Shown: in pieces, positions 1 through 10,000 of the stretch | How positions within the stretch are numbered: the stretch's first letter is position 1 | Layout of the letters: every line of letters starts with the position of its first letter | From: Trichomonas tenax | Lineage: Eukaryota > Parabasalia > Trichomonadida > Trichomonadidae | Length of the DNA stretch: 25,698 nt | Direction of reading: 5' to 3' | Assembly: GCA_023091735.1 (NCBI GenBank) | Contig: JALKBU010000756.1 | Coordinates: forward strand, 1-25,698 | Program-made: the position numbers and the translations under genes | Notes under the pieces: generated by a model | Database searches by the model: none | What the model was told of the DNA's origin: nothing | Seen by the model: the letters and a program-made list of their open reading frames with translations, nothing else

Positions 1-2
1 AT

Positions 3-400
3 CCTAATCTTGACTTATAAAGTAACGTAAAACATTTTCCACTAAAATTAATTTTCAAATTTCTTACTTCATAAATTCCTTTCGCTTTCTTTTCTTAGTT
101 AGTTAGTTTGTCATAAATTATTTTTTTTTTCAAATTCCTGACTTCATAAATCCTAATCTTGACTTATAAAGTAACGTAAAACATTTTCCACTAAAATTAA
201 TTTTCAAATTTCTTACTTCATAAATTCCTTTCGCTTTCTTTTCTTAGTTAGTTAGTTTGTCATAAATTATTTTTTTCTAATTTCTGAATAAATTTCTCTC
301 ATAATCACTAAAATTAATTTTCAAAATTTCTTACTTCATAAATTCCTTTCGCTTTCTTTTCTTAGTTAGTTAGTTTGTCATAAATTATTTTAAAAACTGA
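3..400. repeat. Subterminal tandem repeat array, about three units
   Basis: Direct repeats are marked by CCTTTCGCTTTCTTTTCTTA, which recurs at 78, 227 and 345. The spacings are therefore 149 and 118 bases. Each unit ends with TTAGTTAGTTAGTTTGTCAT followed by AAATTATTTT. The longer first unit adds a segment around CCTAATCTTGACTTATAAAG (3 and 152) that the last unit lacks. The same unit in reverse complement makes up the array at 25200-25535. Confidence 0.85.
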
Positions 401-573
401 ATAAATTTTATAAAGTCATTAGTTTCAAAATCAATTTTAACGTTAATTTTGTAAGCAATTCAAAAATTTATTTTCTATATGGGGGACCCTAATTTGTAAA
501 ATTAGCTCTGTCGTAAATATTAGTATTAATAAATTATTCGTTTTGTAATTTGTGGTTTCAGTAATTTTATAAA

Positions 574-622
574 AAGATGTTCGCAGTAGCCACGGCGTAG
601 TCGTGGATAGTGCGAACATCTT
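574..622. repeat. Nested hairpin at the tip of the left element
   Basis: Perfect 12-base outer arms, AAGATGTTCGCA (574-585) and TGCGAACATCTT (611-622), enclose inner arms CCACG (590-594) and CGTGG (602-606). A homologous hairpin lies at 25007-25053. The loop and the bases between arms differ between copies while pairing is kept, so the fold rather than the exact sequence appears conserved. A role as end-recognition site or replication/telomere-like structure is inference. Confidence 0.85.
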
Positions 623-630
623 ATTACTAA

Positions 631-825
631 CTAACTGATGCCGATGAAGTAAATATAGATGTTCAAGATATTGGAGAAGGATGCATGTGCGGTGAATATA
701 AATATAGAAAAGTGAATGCAATTTATGTAAAAATTGATGGAAAAACATATAATCTCAAATATGATTTTCCAGACATTATGAAGGAATTGAAGGATATAAG
801 AATGAATACAAAAATAATATGGTGA
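631..825 (+). pseudogene. 5'-truncated remnant of a small gene, cut at the left element tip
   Basis: An open frame of 64 codons runs from just after TAA (628-630) to TGA (823-825). Its first ATG is at 685, deep inside the readable protein. The open frame begins at the element tip, as if the insertion removed the start of the gene. The product is short and charged, with the segment VKIDGKTYNL. That resembles VLNGKTYTV in the protein at 24167-24472, including the following aromatic/hydrophobic spacing, so the two may be distant relatives. The family is not recognised. The gene ends three bases from the end of the convergent pseudogene at 829-1120. Confidence 0.5.
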
Positions 826-828
826 GCA

Positions 829-1120
829 TCAGAACGGATATATTCCCATATCATATGAAACTTTTATTTTTCTTTTGAATTCATCAAGTGTTTCAACAAT
901 CAAATTTTTATTAAATTTAAAGCATGGCTGACCTTCCGCTAAATCAAAAGTGACGGATTCGCCGTTATAGAGTTTATTATATAAATTCATGGGATCATAT
1001 ATCATCATTTCATCGTAACATTTATTTTTAATACTTTGCTCCCCTTTGATCTTCCACCTGCTTTACTTCAACTTTTGCCATCTCTTCCTTAAGCATTTTA
1101 TCAAGTGTTTGCCTATCCAT
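829..1120 (-). pseudogene. Frameshifted small gene, unknown function
   Basis: From ATG at 1120, thirty codons (starting MDRQTLDKMLKEEMAKVEVK) run into TAA at 1028-1030. Reading on one base out of register just before that stop gives a clean open frame of about 70 codons. It contains YDPMNLYNKLYNGES and DEFKRKIKVSYDMGIYPF and stops at TGA 829-831. The two frames join near a run of four G (complement of CCCC around 1041-1044), consistent with a single-base insertion, or with a sequencing error. The N-terminal part is likely helical and charged. No known family is recognised. The fragment lies between the left element and the first host gene. Confidence 0.5.
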
Positions 1121-1511
1121 TTCTTAAGAAATAAAAAATTAAAAAAATTTAATAATGAATTCATTATTTATATCATCTAATCTAATTTCCTTTATCTTAT
1201 TTATTATTTAATTTTTTATCTCATATATGAGAGCATTTATGTAATCATCTATGATTTCATTTGTGAGTTTCAAAAATATAATGGGGCTAGTGGCGACATT
1301 TTTGGCGCCAGTAGAACCATTCTATATATCATCTCTTCTAATAATCATTTATTATCACATGCCACGTAAATATTTATTTGTCAAATATACTTGTTTACAT
1401 ATCAGATATTGTCACTTTTATATCACTTTTTCGTGACAACTTTCGGTACGCAACAGTTTTTCAAAGATTTGTATCTTTATATTAATATAAATACTCACAA
1501 AAAATAATATA
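1121..1511. other. Intergenic, nothing recognised
   Basis: Very AT-rich spacer between the frameshifted small gene and the 3' end of the HEAT gene. It contains a short GC-richer patch around 1281-1310 (GGGGCTAGTGGCGAC, then TTTTGGCGCCAG). A 61-codon open frame on the plus strand (1251-1436) has no family resemblance and a composition expected of noncoding DNA, so it is not called as a gene. The 3' processing signals of the gene ending at 1512 should lie in its right-hand part. Confidence 0.5.
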
Positions 1512-3770
1512 TCATGGCGATTGGCTAAATTTCTGCTCAATAAACTTCGCCATTTGAGCAAAATCTGGAATTTCGGCTACAGAAATCATTGCTTGATAGA
1601 CAGTTTGGATTGACTCCATTGGAATTTCTGAAGGAGGATTCATATCGAATAGGACTTTTTTGGCGAGCCTGAAGGCAACTTGCTTAAGCTTGCCTTGTAT
1701 ACAAGCAACAATGAAATCCAGAATTGATGTAATAAATTCTTCAAATTCTTCATCCATTCTTGCGCACAATTGATCAAATGTATCTGACATTACAAACATC
1801 ATATACTGATTGACGATCAATTTAAGTGGTTCTAAAGCAATTTTTTGGTTTCTGATTAAATCAGGAAACAGTTGGAGAGCATTATCTCTCACACTAAAAT
1901 TACAATCTGGTGATATCTTCTGTACGATTTTGATTAATATTTCATAATCAAATTTATCAAATACGTGACTTCTATCAATAAAGTAAAGTTCTGCGAAACT
2001 ATCAATAGCATAGACATGAGATTCGGGATCATCACTGTTTAATGTTTCATTTATTATCTGTAAGGTTTCACGGTATTGGAATTTCGAAGGATTCACAGCG
2101 AGTAAAGATGAAATTGCAGGTAAAGCGAGTGAACATCCTTGTTGAAGCCAGTGGCTAAAGATATCAAGGATTTCTTGGTAAAACTGATCTAGCGCTTCAC
2201 CAAGTCTGCAAATTATATATGGAATGTTTTTGAACAAGATTTCTGCAACTTGTAGTTCACAATCTTGAAGCATTCGAAGCATAACTTCTAAGGCTTGTTG
2301 TTGAACTTCAGGACTAATGGAATCTAATCTGGTGCAAATTATCTTAAACGATTTTGCAATGGCACATTGAGTTTGGATATCAACGGATGATAGCAGTTCT
2401 GATAAAACATTAAATATCTCGAAATTTTCAAAATCTGGACAATCCATAATTTTTGCGATGCAAATCATTGATTTTTCTCCATAGATATTGTTTTGACTCA
2501 ATGACATCAGGCTTTCTATATCGCTTAAGAATGGTTGACAGTTTCTTGCAAAATCAACTAAAATTGAATAACTTTCTAAAGAATAATAAATAACATTTGA
2601 TAAACCATCATTCAAGAGAGTGATGACTCTATTATATATATCTGTGAAGCTTTCTTCTATCTGACTGATTTGATTGCAAATGAGAAGACAACACTTTGAG
2701 CAAACTATTCTGTTATATGCGTCACTTTGTGCATCGTACTCTTCTAGTTTAGCATTTAACAATGGAAACAGAGTTCCAAAATATTTATTTGTTATTTCAC
2801 GCAATGTTTGTAATGCTGCCGTTGGAGGATCCCAATTAGTATCTATAGGAGAGTCGATGGTTTCACCAGACATTCTTGAAATGCATAAATTTCCAAGTTC
2901 TTCTATGTATTGTGATAAATCTACTAAATTATATGTGCTGTCTAAATTAATCAAGTATATCAATATATAGAAAGAATACATCATTATTTCGTTCGATGAT
3001 TCTGAGCTCAAATCCTGAAGTAGTTGAGAATACACTGGCTGAAAAACATTTTGAAAAAATGTTTGATTCATGTTACATAAACTTTCTACGAAACTGTATA
3101 CGTTTTTCCTAAGCTCAGCATTTGGCAAATATCCGATGATAGTCGAGATGAAATTGCTCTGTGTAGCTTCATCTGTAAATACTACAAAAATTGCTTCAGG
3201 TTGGGCAGATATCATTTGAATTATGTGATTAACAACGTGAAGATTGTTTGACGTAATAAGCGGTAGAATTGATGGAAAAAGAATCAAAATAAGTTGATCA
3301 TTCATTTGATAATCTGTGCAGAAATTGTAAATGAAGTCGATAACTGATATAGTACTTTCGAGGTTCATATCAGCCAGAAAACTACTAAGTTGGTTAATGA
3401 AATTTTGATCATCAAGAATTGAATAATCGATAATCGCTATTTTGGAAAGAAAATGTGTAAAAGAGTTCCGTAGAATTTCATCCTGACATGTAAAATAACC
3501 AAAAAGAATCGGTAATATTTCATTTTCAAAATTTTTGATATCGAAACTTATCTTCTGTTGAATTATCATTTCGAAACAATGTGTTAAGAAGGAAATGAGT
3601 AGAAAAACATGCCTTTGGTGAAGATTTGGCAATTTCAAAGTATTAATAATTTCCAATACGAGCTCAATCGGCTGGTTTTGGAACAGTTCTAACAACCTGG
3701 TCTGAGCCGCATTGAATCCTTCGGATTGTGAGTCACTTGTTTGTATGATAAGCTCCAAGATTTGACTCAT
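1512..3770 (-). CDS. HEAT-repeat protein, karyopherin/importin-beta-like (752 aa)
   Basis: The product is an all-helical, leucine/isoleucine-rich solenoid with repeated 35-45-residue helical pairs, no signal peptide and no membrane span. The first 65 residues (ILELIIQTSDSQSEGF, then AAQTRLLELFQ) follow the pattern of the importin-beta N-terminal region: a short helix, a polar loop, an 'A-x-x-x-L' helix with a Q/N-P turn, then a helix of hydrophobics. A motif around Trp313, NWDPPTAALQTL, resembles the 'DWNxxxAA' helix of importin-beta/transportin proteins. At 752 residues it is shorter than typical karyopherins (850-1,100). The expected role is Ran-dependent nuclear transport, but other HEAT scaffolds (such as phosphatase or condensin-type adaptors) cannot be excluded. 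The start is supported by two initiator motifs just upstream. It is divergent from the ATM gene, 253 bp away. Confidence 0.65.
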   Translation of the reverse strand: MSQILELIIQTSDSQSEGFNAAQTRLLELFQNQPIELVLEIINTLKLPNLHQRHVFLLISFLTHCFEMIIQQKISFDIKNFENEILPILFGYFTCQDEILRNSFTHFLSKIAIIDYSILDDQNFINQLSSFLADMNLESTISVIDFIYNFCTDYQMNDQLILILFPSILPLITSNNLHVVNHIIQMISAQPEAIFVVFTDEATQSNFISTIIGYLPNAELRKNVYSFVESLCNMNQTFFQNVFQPVYSQLLQDLSSESSNEIMMYSFYILIYLINLDSTYNLVDLSQYIEELGNLCISRMSGETIDSPIDTNWDPPTAALQTLREITNKYFGTLFPLLNAKLEEYDAQSDAYNRIVCSKCCLLICNQISQIEESFTDIYNRVITLLNDGLSNVIYYSLESYSILVDFARNCQPFLSDIESLMSLSQNNIYGEKSMICIAKIMDCPDFENFEIFNVLSELLSSVDIQTQCAIAKSFKIICTRLDSISPEVQQQALEVMLRMLQDCELQVAEILFKNIPYIICRLGEALDQFYQEILDIFSHWLQQGCSLALPAISSLLAVNPSKFQYRETLQIINETLNSDDPESHVYAIDSFAELYFIDRSHVFDKFDYEILIKIVQKISPDCNFSVRDNALQLFPDLIRNQKIALEPLKLIVNQYMMFVMSDTFDQLCARMDEEFEEFITSILDFIVACIQGKLKQVAFRLAKKVLFDMNPPSEIPMESIQTVYQAMISVAEIPDFAQMAKFIEQKFSQSP

Positions 3771-3776
3771 CAGAAA

Positions 3777-3785
3777 AATGAGTGA
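3777..3785 (-). promoter_or_regulatory. Two overlapping trichomonad initiator (Inr) motifs for the HEAT gene
   Basis: On the minus strand the leader reads TTCACTCATTTTTCTG directly before the ATG at 3770. It holds TCACT and TCATT, both exact matches to the known T. vaginalis initiator TCA(+1)Y(T/A). Their +1 adenines fall at 3783 and 3779, giving leaders of about 13 and 9 bases, typical of the very short trichomonad 5' UTRs. Use of either site is inferred. Confidence 0.6.
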
Positions 3786-3978
3786 ACTGGTTTTAAAATT
3801 TTAAAAATTGATTCATTAATCAATATAGCTCTTGTTTTTATTGTTATTATGGTTTTAAAAATTTACCAAGAAATTTCAATAATAGTCTCACCCTTAATAA
3901 CTAAACTACATGAGATTTTGGATCTAAAATATAATCTTATTCTAATTTTAGAATAAAGGCATATTATAGGGGTATACA

Positions 3979-4019
3979 CTTCCCTCCGTCAAATTTTCGC
4001 TTCCTCTGTCAAATTTTGA
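3979..4019 (+). promoter_or_regulatory. Tandem initiator-like duplication before the ATM-type gene
   Basis: Two near-identical 20-21-base units sit back to back and end five bases before the start codon: CTTCCCTCCGTCAAATTTTC and CTTCCTCTGTCAAATTTTGA. Each contains GTCAAATTTT. The TCA adenines (3991 and 4011) sit 33 and 13 bases before the ATG, the right place for a trichomonad initiator. The following base is A rather than a pyrimidine, so the match is imperfect. A similar GTTCAAAATTTT lies upstream of the ATG at 19303. Confidence 0.4.
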
Positions 4020-4023
4020 ATTA

Positions 4024-7000
4024 ATGGATATTGGCGCCATTTCTCGGGCATTTATAGAGAAGCTCCAGCTGCCTTCGAAGATCAGCATAAAGAAACTCAC
4101 AGTTGCAGCACAGGAAATTTCCAACTTTTCAAATACTTTAAGCTCAGATGAAGCCCGCAGAATTAAATTTGAAAATGATAGCGATAATTGGATAAAAATG
4201 GTGATTGAAGAAGTAATCAGCTTCATCAAAAATATCGGAAACAAATGCAAATGCCCGGATGTTGAAACCTATATCAAAAAATTATTCGAAACATTCGCAA
4301 AATTTTCTTTAAACCTTCATAACGAGAGTGACCTAAGGACAATAAAATCAGATCTAATTCACATTATTACAATTCTTATACCACATGCTCAAGAAAGAAT
4401 GCATAGAAAGTTTTGGTTAACAATAATGACAGGACTAGTTCAATGCAAATGGTTTTACAACATATTTCAAACGAAATTGGATCAAGACACACTTATTATC
4501 CTAATCGAAAATATAATCAAACCATATCTTGAAGATCCAAAGGATGAATCAGTGAAAGATATGCTTCAGTTCGTACTCTACTTTATAGATAATTCACCTT
4601 ATATCCTCGATGAAAATAATGCATTTTTGATTTTTAAATATATTGATAGAGTAATTCTAGAAGACACAAGTTGCTTAAGACCGGCCCTGGAAATAGTTGT
4701 GAAGCTTATTCCACATTTCCACGTATCTATTTCATTATTTAAGTCCATTAATCAGCCACCATTCAAAAGATCTATAGTTGATTATATTGTTGATAATTTT
4801 CAGAGGCTTATAAAAATAGCAGGAAACATAGAAATCATTCGAACTTATCTTTATCTCTGGCTGGTTGTAATACAAACATTAAATCAGAAAATCCCAGAGG
4901 ATATTAATAACAAACTTTCCACAGCTATAAGCAAGTTATGGACAATTGATAATTCTAGAGGTAGTGTTCTTCAACCAGAACTCGTTCCATATTTACAATT
5001 TGACCTTGAGATCTTGAAAGGATTTTCGGTCTCAGAATTATCAAAATCATTTAGCAGTGCATACGAAAATTCAAATCAACCAGTTTATGATATTATGTTT
5101 ATTTTTATTGCATTTGCAAAATATTATCCACAACTGCTTGATTTTGATACTTGGAAAACTATTATTCGAAATTCAACTGTTGCTCCAAAAGCAATCATTG
5201 ATGCTCAAAGAACGTTCATTCCATTTATATTATTCCAAGAAATTTTAAATTACTTTGAGGATCAAACAGTTTGGAATGAAGTTTTCCAAAAGACAATTTA
5301 CAATATGGATTTCAACGAATCACATTATTTCAATTTCGTATGCTTATTATTAAGCAAACAGCGAATATCCACAAAATATGCTCACCAGTATCAAGCGAAT
5401 ATATGGAATGTTTCTGCTGAAAAATTCACCGAAGTCAGAGTTAGGTGCATTCAGACAATGATATTTTATTATGGATTTGCATCTCCAGAAGCAAGAATTG
5501 AATGCTTCAATGTAATTATTAATGTGATATCAAATAAAGTAATAAATCCAGAGCAAATTGAGGATTTAGTGCGTTTAGTTTGCAGCACTCTTCAAAGCCA
5601 CGCAGCTACACCAAAACATGTTGCTATTCAGGAAAATTCATTTGATAAAATGATTACAGAGTTCAAGATCAGATTAAACGCAGGAAAGCCTCAATCTCAA
5701 GAAAAAACAATGCTTGAACAACAAAATGAAAAAGAAGAGTTAGAAGGAACAGAAGATGAACCAATCATTTCACAACATCATTTCCAAAAGAGTGCTGATA
5801 GTTCACAGTTATTCACATATGATTCAAATGAAGTTGATCCAGAAATACTCAAGAAGCGCGCCAAAAGAAGAACTCCTCCACCTGTTGACACCAGTGGCGT
5901 ATCTCTCTGCAACTTCATTAATCCAGAATTGCAAAAGATGATGGAACTTAAGTTGGCTAATACAAAAATGACCGAACCAATGGATGACAATTTATTCAGA
6001 TTATTCAGATGCAAATATGCTTTTAGCATATTTCCGCAGTTCCAATATATCGACTTCTTAGCAAAGAGATTCAATAAAGATAGCGAAGAAATGCCAGAAA
6101 TGGTTACAAAAAGATTTAATGATTACATATTGATCATGATTTTTGTTGCCAAAAGTTTTGACGAAGCCATGTTCCAGCCTTTTTTCGAAGAAATCAAAGA
6201 TAATTTCTTAGAGGCTTTAACAAAATATATTGACATATTACTTGCACAACTGAATTCATTTTCTGCTTCTCTTGGTCAAAATCTTTCATGGTCTAAGCTG
6301 GCTAAAATCGAGAATTCACCAAACTATCTAAAAATATGTGAAGTTGGCGAAGTTACTTCATATATTTCTCTTTTTGTTCCAGAATTCGTTGATGATGTTG
6401 TTTCGTTAATTATGCCTCTCATCAAAGCTACTTGCAGTTTCCCAATACTCCATCTTCCATTCATCAAGCACATTCTCGCAATTCCAGTCGATCAGAGAAA
6501 GCTTGAAGATATCTTCATTTCGATCAAAAATTCATTAGAAAAGACATTATTCACTTATGTCGTTCCAATTACTGAAAGAGAGGACTTTTTGATTGAAACG
6601 CTCACAATCTTATCCAACTGCTTGATGGATATGAATGAGCTGAATGATATCTTTAATGCAATCTCTAAGTATAATCTAACATATAGAATGAAGCTAACAA
6701 TATTGGCAATTGCTCGTGATCATTTTTGTGAAGTTCCCTCATTGTTCAAGTTTTTATGGGGCAAAAATGATGATTATGACCCATTCTATATTCTATCTGC
6801 TGAACAAAATATTCGAATTGACTACATTGACACAATCATTGCTGTTTTATCAAGCAACCAATTGGAAGGAAATGATCACAATAAGATCCAAACATTTGAT
6901 AAAATGCTATTAGAGTCATATCAATCAGCACTTGAAGAACCAAAAGAATATCTTTGTGATGCTTACACAGATATTGCATCATTATCAAGTATTGCAGCAA

Positions 7001-10000
7001 ACATTCCTGAGCTTACCGTTAAATGCTTGGTCATTTTAACAAACTTCTTCATATCAAATTCTGTTGACATTTTTCCCCAACATGCATTCAACATCCTTTT
7101 TGAACCATTTGGATCATACAAAACAGAATTTTTGCAGCAATTCCTTCCATTATTGGTAAAGCCTCTTTTCAACAGGCAAATTGATTGGGCCCATTTTCCA
7201 TGGAAGTTATTCGGAAGCAGTAGTAAGGAAGTCTACAAGATTATTGCTCCATTCTTGTTCCCATTAGCCATAAGAGCTAATGATCCTTCAATTATCGATT
7301 TCCTTGCAAAAATGTTTGGAATACAAACCATCGAGTTAATGAACAGATATGATCCATATTTAGTTCCATTCTTGTTCGCTTCTTCTTTAGATACAGAAGA
7401 TGCACAGATTGCAAACCAGGCTAAAGAACATTATATAACAAGGACTAAAGCTAGGCCAGTAGTAATAACAAGTCCTTTACCTATCCTTGAGCTCTCAAAT
7501 ATCTGTTCCTTACAGCTTCTTCAACCATGTTATGGAAAAATGCTGGAGTATGTCAACGAAGTCGATCCAAATTCCAGATCATTCTTCGATTTTCATAAGT
7601 TTTTAATCATTTTATATTCCAACACATTTAATGCCAAACACACAATTGTACAATCAATGCGTCTTGATCAATATGCAATGTATTGTCAATTCATTTTTGA
7701 TTTCCACAAAGAGTATTTGAATAACAATCCATGGCTTTATGCAGATATGCTTATTTTTGCAAGACACTTACTTGAATTCGCTGCTCCTCGTGCTGTGGAC
7801 AAACTCATAAACATGATTGGTCAGAATTTCCCGGACAAAATACTAGAAAAACCTGATGGAAAAACATCTCATCCATCACTTAAAACTGTTATGCATGCAT
7901 TCGAAGAAATCTGTCTCTTAACAGGAACATCATTCAGAGTTCGATTCCCAGATTTAGAACAGGAATTCAAGTTGAAGATTGAAGAATTGCTTGATGCAAT
8001 GCTTCTTGTTGAACCATATTATGATGAACAAATAATTGACCGAACATTTGGAAACGAGTTCTTCAGAATCAGTGCTACTGGAAAAGTTAACACAAGAGGA
8101 ATTGACTTCCTTTTGCAAAAATTATCCGACGTTGAGTTATCAGATTCATCTATTTTCAACAGAACAAAGAAACTTGCTATTTTAGGAACATTCAAATCGA
8201 CAACCGAGATGAAACGTGCAGGTCTGATGGCAATCTATAATTTCATTAAAAAGGAAAAGTATCCGCCAGCTATTCAATTATACACAGAACTTCAGCTTCG
8301 TAACTTTGAGATATATCCATCACCAATGATTATCCAAGGAATTCCAATAAAGTTAGAAGAAAACTATCTTCAAGCTCTTAATGAATGTGTCAGAGATAGA
8401 GATCCATGTGTTGCATTAGCAGCTCTTGAAGCAATTAGACACTCCAAGTCAAAGGATGGAATTGAATCACAATACAATAATGATAACACACAAAAAGCAT
8501 ATATCGCTGAATACCTCAGTTTCGATCCATCATCGGCATTCCAACCAATACTAACATCCAACGACAAAATGCCTTGGTTCTGTAAGACTGTCATGTCTAT
8601 GATTAAGGAAATTGGTCCAGAGGTGACATATTATCCAGCAATGCAGCTTTCCAGTTTAAGTGAAAGTTTTTCTCACAGGATCTTTTCAACGGTTTTTATG
8701 AGTGCTGTAGTTAAAGAAGGCTATTCATGGAAGGAGAATTTCAGAATGTATTTTGATAATCCTACGAAGTATATTGAAGAAAACACAGCAATTATGAGAG
8801 CACTTATTGACTTGAAGAACTATAACTTTTCTGATGGTAACATGACTAAGTTCAAAGAAGGTCACATTAATTGGCTTTCAGCAAAGATTGATTTTTCGAT
8901 GTTTTCAGATATCGCCCTAAAGTTGGGAGATCCATATCTTGCGTATTTCTTTGCAGAATTTGCTCGCGAAACTAATAATACACCAGATTCCAACTTTATG
9001 GAAATCTTCAAGCGTCTCGGTGTTAATGAACTTATGTATGACTTAAACATCGAAATTTCATCACTTTCAGAAATCGCCCAACTCCATGCCCAAGAAAACA
9101 GATTCAACAGGTCACTCCTTTTGTATGACATGGAAGCATCTGATAATCAAAGACATAACCATCTTCCAGAAGCTCTAAGAACGCTCCATCTTGATCATAT
9201 TCAGCTACAATCTGGATGGAATTCAGAAGCACTCTGGAGGCTTCAAAAATGGGAAATTCCATCAGCAACTCTTCGTGAAATGGATATGAAGAGTCACTCC
9301 ACTCAGGTGTTTAAGATTATGCAGAGCTTTTCATCGAAGAACATCTTTTCTGTTAGATCAGCGCTTAGCGAATATTTTGGTGACTTCCACATTAATGAAT
9401 TAAATACAGTTGTAGAGAATCTTTCCATTTTACTCGATTCTTGCACAATTCAATGGTTCCATGCAATGCTAATGCCAAATGAGAGTGATCTTGTTAGAAT
9501 ATTCCCATCAGATTATCAGAAGATCTATGTAAAATTCTTAGACAAGCTCAATGCATTCTCAAAGATATCTTACAAGAGCTCAGAAAGCGCCCAGATGCTC
9601 AATGGTATATTCATTGCCAATAATGGATTCCTTGATCCTACGAGTGTTCGTATTAAACTTCCAAACATTTCGATGAAGTTTTTTGATAATGTTGTCTCAA
9701 CTGCTTCAGAGCTCCTTGAAGTTGAAAGTGCTCAATATTTCGTGAGACTTCTCAGGAAATCAATGAAGATATCTCAACCAGCAGATTTTGAACAGATATG
9801 TGTAATTGCTGTAGATTCACCATTGAGAGCTGTCAACCTTCTTAAGAAGCATGCTAAAGATTTAAAGATTGATTCATCGAGACCGATTACAAAAGAATAC
9901 GTTAATGATGAATCAGCACAAGTTTTCAACTTAAAGATCGACTTAACATTAGCTCAGTGGAATGCACAGACTCACTTCGCACAATCAAAAGAAATTGTAA

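Larger units (their letters stand above)
1..632. mobile_element. Terminus of a Maverick/Polinton-like element (extends left of window)
   Basis: This stretch is the inverted counterpart of 24996-25535 at the other end of the window. The block from about 390 to 525 (which contains CTATATGGGGG at 475-485) matches the reverse complement of about 25065-25205 at roughly 85-90% by eye. Similarity then resumes in the hairpin at 574-622 and ends after ATTACTAACT (623-632). Beyond that the two ends diverge, so 632 is taken as the outer tip. Read from the tip inwards, the element starts AGTTAGTAAT. The left copy has about 45 extra bases between TIR body and hairpin (about 527-572), so the two ends are different copies. 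Long TIRs with subterminal tandem repeats and an AG start fit Mavericks/Polintons, which are very numerous in T. vaginalis. No element gene is visible on this side, so the class assignment is inference. Confidence 0.6.

Noticed and set aside
1..400. CRISPR-like array
   Set aside because: Units are contiguous diverged tandem repeats of 118-149 bases without unique spacers, and the organism is eukaryotic.
443..748. 101-codon minus-strand open frame across the left element tip
   Set aside because: It spans the TIR, hairpin and antisense of the gene remnant at 631-825. Its composition is noncoding and it has no initiator or homology.
1251..1436. 61-codon plus-strand open frame
   Set aside because: Short, hydrophobic by AT-rich composition, and no recognisable feature. 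It is in spacer downstream of two convergent gene ends.
4024..4330. TAN (Tel1/ATM N-terminal) motif
   Set aside because: A charged segment around SSDEARRIKFENDSD is vaguely similar, but the motif pattern is not met clearly enough to claim.
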